64,000 nt of DNA from Papio anubis (Eukaryota; Chordata; Mammalia; Primates; Cercopithecidae). Below, piece after piece: positions 1 through 9,905 of the stretch (position 1 is the stretch's first letter; each line of letters starts with the position of its first letter). The notes under the pieces are model-generated. The model was not told the origin of the DNA and did no database searches. It saw only the letters and a program-made list of their open reading frames with translations. The position numbers and the translations under genes were made by a program. The stretch covers positions 38,954,968 to 39,018,967 of the forward strand of contig NC_044991.1 in NCBI RefSeq assembly GCF_008728515.1, written 5' to 3'.

Positions 1-154
1 TAAAATCCCGGTTCTTCATTATACTTTGTGGTTACTCCTACAACCCTTGGGTCTTTTGCAAATGTGATAATTACGCCTTTTATGTCTTCACTGAAGTTCT
101 TTATGGCTTGACTTTTCTAATTCTCTATCATTTGTAAAAATGTCAAACTTGTTA
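1..154. other. Unassigned non-coding sequence
   Basis: AT-rich sequence at the window edge with no reading frame or repeat family that I recognise. Its last part may be the poorly preserved start of the repeat that follows. Confidence 0.5.
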
Positions 155-275
155 GGATCAAGTTCAGACATGTCATTATAGAGAGTCCCCCAAAGCCTGG
201 GCCAGGAACACATTTTTGAAGTGGTTTTCCACCAGTTGCTAACATAGCAGCTGTATACCATCCATAGCAGAGTCT
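155..275. repeat. Unnamed interspersed repeat, copy 1
   Basis: This block aligns at very roughly 80% with 1280-1334 joined to 2037-2098. Shared landmarks in order are TCAAGT.CAGACATG, GAGAGTCCCCC, TGAAGT.GTTTTC, AGTTGCTAACATA and CAGCTGTAT.CCATCCA. The divergence suggests two independent insertions of one old family rather than a recent duplication. I cannot name the family. Confidence 0.6.
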
Positions 276-1279
276 AACTTAAAATCACAGCATAACAGAT
301 TCTGCAAGTCCTATCATGAAATCAAGACCAAATATCTATTTCATTGTCCTGAATTACTAGCCTGAAAAACCTATCAAAAATCAGGAAATAAATTATCATT
401 GCAAAAGATGCCCTCAATGAATCTTAAATCCATTATGGATCAGAGGTTTAGAGGCTGGGGAACACAACATTGACGGGTCTTCCCCTTGCTACTCTGATGA
501 CAGTTTGACTCCTTAGATGGGCAGGAAGCAGGCAAGGCCAGCTGCCCAGCCTTTCCCCACACCACGGCCATAAATTTTCAATTACATCAGACCCGCCTCA
601 AAATCACTGGCTCTGAGCACTGCTTCTTAACCCCCAGCATGTCTGCCTCCTGAACTCTGAGATGGGAATATCTCTAGGCTGGTCAGGCTTCAAGGAATAA
701 TTCATTAGCATCTGAAGATAGCAGCTTGTAAAGTGGAAAAATGGCTCTGTCAGCGGTGTTGGTGCTCTTTAGTTCATACACTTGCAGTAAATGAAGACTT
801 CACGTGTATTTTCAGTCATTTTTAAGGCAGTCTGGGAACACCCTAAGCCCCCAAAGCCCTCTCCTGTGCCTCTGTGTTTTGATGTCCTCGTTGTTCTCAC
901 AGTGGGCAAGCCCCGCAAGTGATCTGGGGAGAGGGAGCCAGCTCCAGTGGGGGTGAGACCATGCTAGAGTGCTGCAGAAAGGAAAGGTGGGGTGGGCGCA
1001 CAGGTCTGAGCAGAGCCTATGGCAATGGAAGGGCATGGGCAGTATCTAAAGCAAATCTTGCGAATATGCCTCAAGCAGAACTTCAACACCGACCATCCGT
1101 CTCCAGGCTCCATCGGCCACTCTCGCCCCACTTCTCATGTGTCTTTGGAAAGTTGACAAATATTCTCCTGAGGCCAGAAGTCAAGGACCTCCAGAGCTTG
1201 GTCAGACTCCCAAGAGACTCTGGTGGTTAACAGCATGTTCCTTGTCTCCACCAATATATCAAAGAGCCTGATCAGGGTG
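276..1279. other. Unassigned non-coding sequence
   Basis: No gene or repeat family recognised. Stretches without stops here (for example the 103-codon frame 919-1230) lack splice context, a good start site or a recognisable domain. Confidence 0.5.
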
Positions 1280-1334
1280 TTGTTGGGGTCAAGTGCAGAC
1301 ATGCCATTACAGAGAGTCCCCCGACCAAAGCCAT
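1280..1334. repeat. Unnamed interspersed repeat, copy 2, left part
   Basis: Matches copy 1 (155-275) through the GAGAGTCCCCC landmark and is then interrupted by an Alu. The alignment resumes at 2037. Confidence 0.6.
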
Positions 1335-1503
1335 AAATCACCCTTTTTTTTGAGGGACAGGGTCTAACTCTGCCACCCAGGCTGGAGGCAGTGGCATGAT
1401 CATGATCATAGCTTACTGTAGCCTCAAACTCCTGGGCTCAAGCAATCCTCCTGTCTCAGTCACCTGAGTAGCTGGGAGTACAGGCCTGCACCATCACACC
1501 TGG

Positions 1504-1829
1504 GTTTTTGTTGTTTTTTTTTTCTTTTTTGAGACAGTCTCGCTCTGTCACCTAGGCTGGAGTGCAGTGGTGCCATCTTGGCTCACTGAAACCTCTGCCT
1601 CCTCGGTTCAAGCAATTCTCTGCCTCCTGGGTTCAAGCAATTCTCCGCCTCAGTCTCCTGAGTAGCTGGGATTACTGGCGCCTACCACTACGCTGGCAAA
1701 TTTTTGTATTTTTAGTAGAGACAGGGTTTCACCATCTTGGCCACGCTGGTCTTGAACTCCTGATCTTGTGATCCACCCACCTCCGCCTCCCAAAGTGCCG
1801 GGATTATAGGCGTGAGCCACTGCGCCTGG
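1504..1829 (-). mobile_element. Younger Alu inserted in the older Alu, with internal 25-bp duplication
   Basis: Full-length antisense Alu: T-rich tail at 1505-1530, then GAGACAGTCTCGCTCTGTC through to GTGAGCCACTGCGCCTGG. Perfect 9-bp target duplication CACACCTGG at 1495-1503 and 1830-1838. CTGATCTTGTGATCC resembles AluSc or AluY types. Within it, a 25-bp segment (1597-1621) is repeated directly at 1622-1646 with three differences. Confidence 0.93.
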
Positions 1830-1844
1830 CACACCTGGCTAATA

Positions 1845-1864
1845 TTTTTATTTTTATTTATTTA

Positions 1865-1904
<40 letters not shown>

Positions 1905-1906
1905 TG
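1845..1906 (+). repeat. (TTTA)n/(TTA)n microsatellite
   Basis: TTTTTA/TTTA units pass into about 14 consecutive TTA/ATT triplets. The tract lies at the A-rich linker of the older Alu, a common birthplace of microsatellites, and is long enough to be polymorphic. Confidence 0.95.
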
Positions 1907-2036
1907 TAGAGATGGGGTCTTGTTATGTTGCCCAGGCTGGGCTTAAACTCCTGGCCGCAAGTGATACTCCTGCCTTTGTCTCCCAAAGTGCTGAGATTAC
2001 AGCACTTTGAGCCACTGTGCCCAACCACAAACCACC

Positions 2037-2098
2037 TTTCTGAAGTTGTTTTCAATCAGTTGCTAACATACCAGCTGTATCCCATCCACAGCATAATT
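2037..2098. repeat. Unnamed interspersed repeat, copy 2, right part
   Basis: Continues the alignment with copy 1 after the Alu insertion: TGAAGTTGTTTTC, AGTTGCTAACATA, CAGCTGTAT and CCATCCACAGCA. With 1280-1334 it gives the pre-insertion order. Confidence 0.6.
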
Positions 2099-2334
2099 AC
2101 CTCTCTGGCCTAGAATGATTCACCCAGGACCCCTGTATGATGCTCTATGAAGGATGGAACATAATGTCCCCACAGACGTCTTAGAGAAGGGTCAATTCTT
2201 CCCTCTGACTATTTCCAACTCCACCAAGTGCCTCAGTCTTTCCCAGTTAAGGGCCCCAGTGTACCCCACCACTCTCACATTCTCCCTTCCTTTCTCTAAG
2301 GACACTCCTCCCCACCACCTTACTTCCCCCAGAC
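2099..2334. other. Unassigned non-coding sequence
   Basis: Pyrimidine-rich single-copy-like sequence leading into a CA tract. Nothing recognised. Confidence 0.5.
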
Positions 2335-2362
2335 ACGCACACACACACACACACACACACCC
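2335..2362 (+). repeat. (CA)n microsatellite
   Basis: About 12 CA dinucleotides after GACACG and before CCCCACAGG. Typical human dinucleotide repeat. Confidence 0.95.
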
Positions 2363-3555
2363 CACAGGATCCCACATGGGCCACCTACTGTTCATTTTTC
2401 TAAGTTTGCCACTAACAAGTTACAACAATTAGGACAGGAATACTGCTGGGAGCCCGATGGCTAGATAGTAGATTTTGATGTGAACCTAACCTCTCCCCCT
2501 TGGTAAATTCTAGCCCTGTTCTTTAAAAAGTACACCATGTCTTCCTCTTGGCTTCTCAAATGTTGGTCTGTGGTTGAAAAAGCACTACTGCACTTGTGGG
2601 ATAAGCCTTAAGCGCCTCATCTATCACACGCAATGTTTCCCAGGAGTGGAGCTGGGCTTCTTTTGAATTATGTTCTCGCGCTGTAATAAGATGTGGTCTG
2701 AGCTTCTGAAAATAGCCACAGAGAGAATCCTGTCTTATAACATGTGGACAGACTGAAGCAAGTCAAGGAAAGTAAACGGGATGGGGAGGGAGGCTCTTGG
2801 TAAACATTTCCTTCTTTCACTTTACTGGGGCTGAAAGCTCATTTCTAGCACTGCTAGGGGGAAAAAAAAACAGAGACCAAGTTTATTCGCTTTGGATGGC
2901 CTGGGATCTGAGGTGCCAGTGCATGACATGACTGTATGGTGCACTCCTGAGGCAGGCGTGCAGAGAAGAAGTGACAGGAACACAGCACCAGAAAGGGACA
3001 GAGTCTATGAGAAACCACTCGAAAGTTATTTATCAGCAGCTGAAAATGTGAACTTTCTGATGACCTTGAGAATCTTCCAGTCCTACCTCCCTTTGCAGCC
3101 AACATTCAAAACATCTCCACGACAGGGAGCTGCCAGCCAAACTTTCATTCATTCACTCTTGCAAAAGCAAAGGATTAGTTCAAGTAACAAAACTCTTGAG
3201 TTGGCACAAGTCACCTCTGCACTGTGCCACACAGCAGACTTATCATCAGCAATGAAGGAGATAAAGATTGGCTCCACTCAAAGGGCTACAGAGGCTCAAC
3301 ATGATGACGAACGAACCAAGTGGACAGCCACTGATAAGAAAGCCTGCCGGGGCCAAGAACTGTTACAAAAACCCCAACCCCAGAGACATAAGATGTTGAT
3401 TCAGGCAAGAATAGTCATGCACAGTTGTGTGGGACGTGCAATGCACAAGGACCTTTGACTGAAGAGGTAACTGGGTGCTGATATCCTGCCACTAGCTCCT
3501 CTTGCCAAGCCAAGCTGGAGGAAGGAGTACTTTAAAATATGCGTTTTCTTTTACC
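2363..3555. other. Unassigned sequence with a 188-codon reading frame
   Basis: No repeat family recognised. Positions 2892-3458 (+) are open for 188 codons from an ATG. The start context is weak (T at -3, G at +4). The translation shows no domain, signal peptide or low-complexity protein signature that I recognise, and no splice signal or CpG island marks a gene. By rough estimate one frame this long is expected by chance in 64 kb read in six frames. I treat it as non-coding. Confidence 0.55.
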
Positions 3556-3707
3556 TTTGATCTTTTTGTAAATTTCACTGAAGTATTACATACATACAAG
3601 AAAAGTACATAAATCATAAGTTCCACAAATTTTCGCAAACTGAACACAACCACATACTCAGCACCTGGGTCACGTAACGGAGCATTAACAAAACCCCAGA
3701 AGTAGTC
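3556..3707 (-). mobile_element. L1M 3'-end fragment, antisense
   Basis: Antisense L1M 3' sequence: a TCACTGAAGTATTACATACATACAA-like start, then AAAAGTACATAAATCATAAG, TTCGCAAACTGAACACA, TCAGCACC and AACAAAACCCCAGAAG. The fragment ends at the following Alu, and its continuation is not recognisable beyond the Alu. Confidence 0.6.
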
Positions 3708-3718
3708 TTACAAATTTG

Positions 3719-4025
3719 TTTTCTTCTTTTTTTTTTTGGAACAGAGTCTCACTCTGTCACCCAGGCTGAAGTGCAGTGGTGCCATCTCAGCTCACTGCAA
3801 ACCTCCACTTCCTGGGTTCAAGTGATTCTTCTGCCTCAGCCTCCTTAGTAGCTGGGGCTACAGGCGTGCGCCACCATGTCTGGCTAATTTTTGTATTTTT
3901 AGTAGAGATGGGGTTTCACCATGTTGGCCAGGCTAGTCTCAAGCTCCTGACCTCGTGATCCACCCGTCTCGGCTTCCCAAAGTGCTGAGATTACAGGTGT
4001 GAACCATCGCACCTGGCCCATTGTT
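3719..4025 (-). mobile_element. Alu, antisense, full length
   Basis: T tail at 3726-3738, then GTCTCACTCTGTCACCCAGG through to GTGAACCATCGCACCTGGCC. The 11-bp target duplication TTACAAATTTG at 3708-3718 and 4026-4036 is perfect. CTGACCTCGTGATCC is typical of AluSc/AluY-type elements. Confidence 0.95.
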
Positions 4026-4036
4026 TTACAAATTTG

Positions 4037-4639
4037 AATCAAGGTATCGTCTACTCACTAAGCCAGTGCCCACAAGGCTGTGATGATCATGAGGGGGCAC
4101 TTTTTAAGTCTACACAAAAGCACTCTATGAGCTGGTAATGTCTCGAGAAAGGTGGCCACTATCCTCAAGAAATTAGCATATGGTGAGGGGGACTGGGCTG
4201 GTGCAAAGGTGACAAGTGTGTGATGAGAACATGACAAGTGACGTTGCACAGAGGGAAGGCTTCCTCTGCCCACACCCCTTTAACCTCCCTCCCCTCTGCC
4301 ACTTCCTCCTCTCCACAGTAAATATCATAGTATCTCATGATCAGGGCTGGGGAGATGAAACCAGAAGGAGAAGCTCACTGGCAGTGAGAGCAGAAAGAAA
4401 GTGTAACAAGTGCCAGGGATGCAACCCCGTCCTACATGAGAGCTGTCTGGAGTCTGAAAGTTGCTGGTTCGTCACTGTCTGACTGTTGGAAGCAAGTCCA
4501 GTTTACTGTTTGTGGAGAGGACTGCCATCATGTTGTCTGAAGCTTTCTCACCTAACTTCTTATGGAGCCAAAGAAAAGAAGTATGCTATGACCACATTAA
4601 CTTGCAGAGACCCAACTCCTCTGAACCACCGTGCTCTCA
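4037..4639. other. Unassigned non-coding sequence
   Basis: No gene or repeat recognised. Short open frames overlap here on both strands without coding signatures. Confidence 0.5.
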
Positions 4640-4798
4640 CTTGGCACCTATGGTTGATGTTTTGTGTTGACCCTTTCCAAAGTGGCACACATCTTCTGCT
4701 TCTCCTTCCCCAGACTGTCAATGCCTTGAGGTCTGGACACCACAGCTCTGTTTCTTGAAAAAAATGAGAATACTGAATGAATGAATGAATAAATGAGG
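4640..4798 (+). mobile_element. Possible L2 3' end with (GAAT)n tail
   Basis: The block ends in CTGAATGAATGAATGAATAAATGAGG, the short tetranucleotide tail typical of L2 3' ends. Before it, CTGTCAATGCCTTGAGGTCTGG resembles the L2 CTCCTTGAGGGCAGGGACC motif. The body is strongly diverged. Confidence 0.45.
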
Positions 4799-5192
4799 GC
4801 AAAGGTCATTAAAAAAGAAAGGTATTTTACTTTGCCTTATTTTCTACTTAATGCTCCTTTCTAAAAAGTTTTAAGATAAAGTCTATCTGGAATGAACACT
4901 CAACTGGCAGCCCTTCCAGGGCTGGGGTTTGGACCCCTAGATACAGAACAGTGGGGAAGATGAGGTTCCTATCAGAGAACTTACTGTAGCAAGTTATTCC
5001 TCCTCTTCCCCTGAAACTCCAAGGCATGTGGTTTAAGTCCAAGACTTGCAAACATGACTGCCCAGGAAGAAGTTCTCATTCATCTTGTCTGCCAGCCCCT
5101 TCTGAATTAGTGGCATGTTCAAACTCAAAGAGAGGAAAAGATGGAGGATCCCAGCTGAAGAGCCATGGGCCTGGACTGCCCCCCGGGCTGAG
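4799..5192. other. Unassigned sequence left of duplication copy A
   Basis: Nothing recognised. It ends with the C/G-rich ACTGCCCCCCGGGCTGAG, which is not shared with copy B and so marks the left edge of the duplicated block. Confidence 0.5.
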
Positions 5193-5620
5193 CACTGTGG
5201 CTGGCAAGACCTGACAACTTTTATTTTCCTGCCAGAGGTCAAGGCATTTTCCAAATTCCTGATTCAAACCCCAGCCCAGAACTCTGTCAGGTTGATCTTC
5301 CTGGAAATGTGTGTCTTCGGCCCCAGAGCTTGGGCCCCATGTGGGGCAGGAAAACCCTTTATTTCACTGTGGCTGAGGCACATCCCACGTCTATGGTAGA
5401 ATCCCACTGTCAGTGCCGGCAGCACTCTCAGCTTTCTTGCCTCTGAGCTCTCTCCAAAGCCTGGCAAAGCTGCTCAGTCCCTGGAAATGCAGGGGAGCTG
5501 GCCCTCAGCCACCAAGGTTCGGGGGTGGTGGAGAACTCTGCCTGCAGCCACCTCTGCAGAGACGTAACTCTGAGAGGCATTTCACCCAGTTCTACTGCCA
5601 TGGAGGCCCTGGATGTTGCC
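5193..5620 (+). repeat. 428-bp local duplication, copy A
   Basis: Aligns without any gap to 7845-8272 in the same orientation, offset 2652 bp. I count 17 differences in 428 positions (about 96% identity), of which 16 are transitions. Homology may continue for about 12 bp past the right edge with a 3-bp gap (TTGATGGGT against TGATAGGT). No A-tail, terminal inverted repeat or target duplication is seen, so a DNA-level duplication is more likely than transposition. Both copies are partly open in several frames, which follows from their GC content. Confidence 0.95.
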
Positions 5621-5877
5621 CCTTGATGGGTCCTTCCATTTCCCACTTCCCTCTCCCTCCCCACTCGCTTCTTTTGCTTGCCCACTTCATTAATAAATGA
5701 CTCCTGAATAAAACAGGCAGGTCCCTATATGTGTCCATCCCAAGGTGCACACCCAGGAGGGGCTGAGTGGCTGCTGTTCAATTGCGCTCTCCCTGCCCAT
5801 GAAGTGTGATTTTCTCTCCTTTATTAGTAGGAGAGGAGAAAATGGCTTTACAGCCTTCTGCTTTCTCTCAAATCCTA
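5621..5877. other. Unassigned non-coding sequence
   Basis: Pyrimidine-rich then mixed sequence, nothing recognised. Confidence 0.5.
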
Positions 5878-6000
5878 ATAATTTATGGAGCGTTGAGTAG
5901 GTGCCAGGTCTGTGCTAAGTGGCTTTGCATGATTTCTCTCATTGACGCTTTGACCACTTTCTGGGAAGACTGGCACAAGTGCCAGCCACACTATACAAAG
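5878..6000 (-). mobile_element. MIR SINE fragment, antisense
   Basis: TTATGGAGCGTTGAGTAGGTGCCAGGTCTGTGCTAAGTGGCTTTGCATG fits, in order, the antisense MIR motifs TTATTGAGCGC..ACTATGTGCCAGGCACTGT.CTAAGCGCTTT.CATG (strings broken here for brevity). Confidence 0.65.
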
Positions 6001-6787
6001 GGGACAGCAGGGATTTCAGAACAATATGCTATTGAATGGTGTGGCCCAGGTTTGACCCAAAGGTAGCCTGAACCCAGTCTCACACCTCCAGCCATGACTG
6101 TGGGAGCCTCACCCTATTCACCATGGACACACACACTGGGATACAATGTTGACAACGGAAACCACTCAAGACTGCTTCTGGGAGAAAAGGAAAATGGTAA
6201 CTGTCGAACGCCGTGATTCGAGGATTCAGAGAAATCGTGTGACACCTGGGAAAACACGGTGTTGAAGTTAGGCGGACGAGGCTTGCATTTGGAATCAGCC
6301 ATCGACCTTCTCTGAAACTCAAGGTTTTGTTTGCACATTGAAAAATGTGAATTATAAAGACTATCTTACTGTTGGTTACTGGAATTAAAAGACAGAGTAT
6401 ACAAAGTAACCACTTCCTTGTGTATGTAAATACCCGATACATAGTAGCTATTAATAATATCAACAATGTTCTTAGTAATGCTAAAATAATCACAGATCAT
6501 GGGGCCCAGCACTGTGTCTGGCTCTGAACTACCGTTGAGGGTTTGTAGACCAGGTCTAGCTATCCTGGCATGTGCAAGAGGGGCAGTGAAAACCCTGCAT
6601 CTTGCATTTTGGGAGGAAGGGACGACTGGAAGTGTGAGGTTCCCCCAGAACCTAGAACCAACTAAGGCCGGAAAAGCTAAATCCACAGGTCAGTTCTGGG
6701 AAGAGCGAGCTCATTTTGTTCAGGAAACGATGAAATGCTGGGGTCAGAGGGACCTAAGAAGTCATATGTCCCTACCTCCCAACCCTA
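6001..6787. other. Unassigned non-coding sequence
   Basis: No gene or repeat recognised. A 137-codon antisense frame (6080-6493) and a 112-codon sense frame (6499-6837) have no domain signature or splice context. Confidence 0.5.
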
Positions 6788-6890
6788 CATTCATTCACGC
6801 ATGTATGCATTCATTCATTAATTACAGCCTTCACTAAGTACCCATTCTGTGATAACCACTGGAGATCTGAAGGTGGATTAAGTCTACCCC
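6788..6890 (-). mobile_element. L2 3'-end fragment, antisense
   Basis: CATTCATTCACGCATG.ATGCATTCATTCATTAATTACAG followed by CACTAAGTACCCATTCTGTG resembles the antisense L2 end (TCATTCATTCAACAAATATTTATTGAG, then CACCTACTATGTG). Confidence 0.5.
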
Positions 6891-7164
6891 AGAAATTAAG
6901 TTCACTAAGGTGTCCCAAGTGCAGAAACAGGGCTCTTCCAAGAGCATAGTGGGGCTCAAAGGAGCAAGCGGACCATCTACCTATGGGGCATCCTGGTACA
7001 GCTTCACAGAGGAACAACCATCATTGCACCCCACCAAGATGTGCTTGAATTCTCTCAACACCACTGCCAGAAAATTGTGCCCGGCATAACCTAAACACTT
7101 CCACTGATGGTAAACCTGCCATCTTCCTGTCTCTATTTATTTACTTGTTTTATTTTACTTTACT
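6891..7164. other. Unassigned non-coding sequence
   Basis: Nothing recognised. Confidence 0.5.
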
Positions 7165-7194
7165 TCGTGTGCGTGTGTGTGTGTGTGTGTGTCT
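7165..7194 (+). repeat. (GT)n microsatellite
   Basis: About 13 GT/GC dinucleotides, CGTGTGCGTGTGTGTG and onward, ending at CTCC. Alternating purine-pyrimidine. Confidence 0.95.
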
Positions 7195-7609
7195 CCATTT
7201 TTTTAGGGCAAAAAAAGCACTTGATTCTATTGAACAAAACTTTGCCTCCCATAACTGCACCTGTTCAGGCCCTAGTCTTACTGCTTGGGGCTCTGAAACC
7301 CTGTCCATTCAGTCTTCCCTTCCTTCCAGTAGACGGACTAGCCACCTAAAATGCTCATTCTCCAGAGCAAACAACACTAGGCACCCTTCTTTCCCTCCAG
7401 GACAGGAATTTGACACCATGCCCATCCCTCACCACTGAGCCTGCTCCCTTCCCCATTTCCAGAGGAGGGCATTGAGAACTGACAACATTGGTCCAAAGGA
7501 TGTCTGTCTAGCAGGGAGGCGAGCATCATCAGCTAACTCTGCCCTGGTTCGGAAAGTCATTCCTATAGAAAGAAATGGAACCTGGACAAACCCAAGATAG
7601 ATCTGAATA
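7195..7609. other. Unassigned non-coding sequence
   Basis: Mixed, pyrimidine-leaning sequence with nothing recognised. Confidence 0.5.
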
Positions 7610-7815
7610 TCATCTGCCCCACACCAGCCTTGTGACCTTGACCAAATTCATTTGATCTCCTTGAGCGTCAGAGTCTTTATCTGTGAAATGCAGAGCTGGG
7701 AATACTTACCTAGGAGGGTGGGTGTAAAAATGAAATGAGATAATGAATCCAAATGCAAGAAAATGCCCAGGACATACCTGTCACATAGAAAGAACCTGGC
7801 AAACACTAGCTACTG
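7610..7815 (+). mobile_element. MIR SINE
   Basis: Sense MIR order is visible: TGTGACCTTGACCAAATTCA, CAGAGTCTTTATCTGTGAAATG, GGGAATACTTACCTAGGAGGG, AAATGAAATGAGATAATG, AATGCAAGAAAATGCCCAGG and CATAGAAAGAACCTGGCAAA. It ends about 30 bp before duplication copy B. Confidence 0.85.
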
Positions 7816-7844
7816 CTTCAGTACATTAAATGCAGACCCAAGCT

Positions 7845-8272
7845 CACTGTGGCTGGTAAGACTTGACAACTTTTGTTTTCCTGCCAGAGGTCAAGGCATT
7901 TTCCAAATTCCTGATTCAAGCTCCAGCCCAGAACTCTGTCAGGTTGATCTTCCTGGAAATGTGTGTCTTCGGCCCCAGAGCTTGGGCCCCATGTGGGGCA
8001 GGAAGACCCTTTATTTCACTGTGGCTGAGGCACATCCCACGTCTGTGGCAGAATCCCATTGTCAGTGCTGGCAGCACTCTCAGCTTTCCTGCCTCTGAGC
8101 TCCCTCCAAAGCCTGGCAAAGCTGCTCAGTCCCTGGAAATGCAGGGGAGCTGGCCCTCAGCTACCGAGGTTCAGGGGTGGTGGTGAACTCTGCCTGCAGC
8201 CACCTCTGCAGAGACATAACTCTGAGAGGCATTTCACCCAGTTCTACTGCCATGGAGGCCCTGGATGTTGCC
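7845..8272 (+). repeat. 428-bp local duplication, copy B
   Basis: Same-orientation partner of 5193-5620, ungapped, 17 substitutions. Its left edge lies close to the end of a MIR. Flanks on both sides are unrelated to those of copy A, so the duplicated unit is only this block. With no A-tail or target duplication, an insertional local duplication fits best. Confidence 0.95.
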
Positions 8273-8480
8273 TGATAGGTGTGATATTCTTAAGCTACAT
8301 CCTCCTTGTCCAATGCTTCTGCAAAAGGGCTTTCATGTAACCCAGAGCCCGATTTCATTTTTTTTCCACCCAATTTTTTCTTTTAACATGTATCCCCTCA
8401 TACAGGCTGCCAGACCTCTGTGAACCCCATTTCTACTCTCATACAATTAAGGCAGAGTCAGCTCTGATTCCACCAAAACC
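8273..8480. other. Unassigned non-coding sequence
   Basis: Nothing recognised. Confidence 0.5.
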
Positions 8481-8800
8481 CATGCACTCTACATCCAGGG
8501 AATATTGAGCACTGGTCAATAATACATGGGTAGAAATGATACGCACCACTTCTCAGCCTGGCCCTTTCAATTCTCCCTTGTGATCCTCCATTCTCTCTCT
8601 TCATCTTCTAAGCAGAAGGGAATGCTTGAAGTCTCAGCAGATAATGAGCAGAAAATTGTAGGCTCCTGGCTTCCACTGCATGGAAGGCTGAATGCTGAAT
8701 ACGGCATCAGACTTTGCAAGAGTGAGAAATAAACTTCTTTGGTGTTAAGCCATTGAAATGTGGGGCCCTACCTATTACACCAGCTAGGGCTACCTTAAGT
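8481..8800 (+). mobile_element. MLT1-type MaLR LTR fragment
   Basis: The 3' half of an MLT1 LTR is clear: CAAGAGTGAGAAATAAACTTC, then GTGTTAAGCCATTGAAATGTG, then TACCTATTACACCAGCTAGGG. AATAAA in GAGAAATAAAC is the retained LTR polyadenylation signal. Upstream CTCCCTTGTGATCCTCCAT also fits. The 5' edge is uncertain. Confidence 0.8.
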
Positions 8801-9039
8801 GATTCAACAAGGTACTTTCTGCTCATTGCTCCAGCTTTGTAGGATCCATAAAGTGGATGTGTATGCTTTTAGTGCCCTCATCCAAGTCATATGTCAGGCC
8901 TAATGCCAAGGGGAAACCCATTTAATGACACAAAGTGGGATAAGCTGGTGGCAGAAGTGGGCTGCAGCTGACAATGAGCACCGCAGGTGCACGCGAAAGC
9001 CTTTTGGCAAAGCCTCCACTGCCCACATGTTCACTTGCT
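8801..9039. other. Unassigned non-coding sequence
   Basis: Nothing recognised. Confidence 0.5.
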
Positions 9040-9165
9040 GCCATGTACAATTAACAGAGCTGAACAGGACCTCACGAAAAGTCACTCTAAATCTAGAGAA
9101 GTCTATGGACTTGTCCAAAGTCCCACAGCTGGCTAGTGGCAAAGCCGAGGTCTTTGTTTTTAGCC
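9040..9165 (-). mobile_element. MIR SINE fragment, antisense
   Basis: GACTTGTCCAAAGTCCCACAGCTGGCTAGTGGCAAAGCC matches the antisense MIR motif series (ACTTGCCCAAGGTCACACAGCTAG, then TAAGTGGCAGAGCC). Confidence 0.75.
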
Positions 9166-9730
9166 TAGGTGTTTTCCCTGTAGGCAGACATTCTGGAAGA
9201 ATGAGTCAAGGTCACATAAAGAGCACTTTCCCGTTCTGACATTCACTGCCCGAACATCTAATCCAAGTCACCTGAATACAGAGAATAAGAGTAATGCCAT
9301 CCTTTGCAGAACAATTTCCCCGAACGCTTGCTTCCATTAAAAAGTGCAAAGATAAATCCCTTGACAACAGGCTTCAGCCAGTGGCCATATCCAAGACCTG
9401 CTTAAATGCAATCCATGGATGGAGAATTAACATCTTTTTCCTTATTGCTAGGAAATGGAAATTCAGTAATTATATCACACCTAATGAGAGACCTGGATTT
9501 TCAGACTTTTACATGGTTTTTAAATCTGTAAATATTAGCTTTCCCATTTAAGCAGCTTGCTTTCAACCTCTCATGCTTTTCCATGTTTAATTAAAAGGCT
9601 CCCAGAACTCATTATACATTGCCCTCTAAAAGTTGACTCAAAATAAGCTTTCTTTGCCATTACAGCCTTTTCCTTCCTGAATGTTCTTAAGGGTTACTGA
9701 AGCCACACTCTCTGAGCAGCAACTTGGGGT
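9166..9730. other. Unassigned AT-rich sequence
   Basis: Nothing recognised. Single-copy appearance. Confidence 0.5.
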
Positions 9731-9905
9731 CCTGGGCAGATGAGTCAGAGTTCTGGTGCTGGCACTGGCTACTGGTAAGCACTGAACCCCTATGGGCCTC
9801 ATTTGGACAATGAAGATAAAGGTAACAACAGTTCCCCGAAGGGTTATTGTAAGGATAGAATGAGATGCCGAGACCTGGTACACAGCATGTAGTCAGTAAG
9901 GGTAG
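9731..9905 (+). mobile_element. MIR SINE
   Basis: Sense MIR: CTGGCACTGGCTACTGGTAAG, CCTATGGGCCTCATTTGGAC, AATGAAGATAAAGGTAACAAC, AGGGTTATTGTAAGGATAGAA, TGAGATG and CCTGGTACACAGCATGTAGTCAG. Confidence 0.8.

Larger units (their letters stand above)
1344..2028 (-). mobile_element. Older Alu (AluJ-like), antisense, split by a younger Alu
   Basis: Antisense Alu body occupying 1344-1503 and 1839-2028. It carries CTCAAACTCCTGGGCTCAAG and GAGTAGCTGGGAGTACAGG in the first piece, and GAGATGGGGTCTTG and CCCAAAGTGCTGAGATTACA in the second. The flanks look like a decayed target duplication: AAATCACC at 1335-1342 and AAACCACC at 2029-2036. The CTGGGCTCAAG spelling and the high divergence suit AluJ. A younger Alu sits inside it, and the link before its right monomer has become a TTA/TTTA microsatellite. 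Confidence 0.9.

Noticed and set aside
5115..8340. Paired frames in the two duplication copies (such as 5115-5399 and 7863-8186)
   Set aside because: The frames are similar only because the DNA is duplicated. Substitutions show no preference for synonymous positions by eye, and starts and ends differ.
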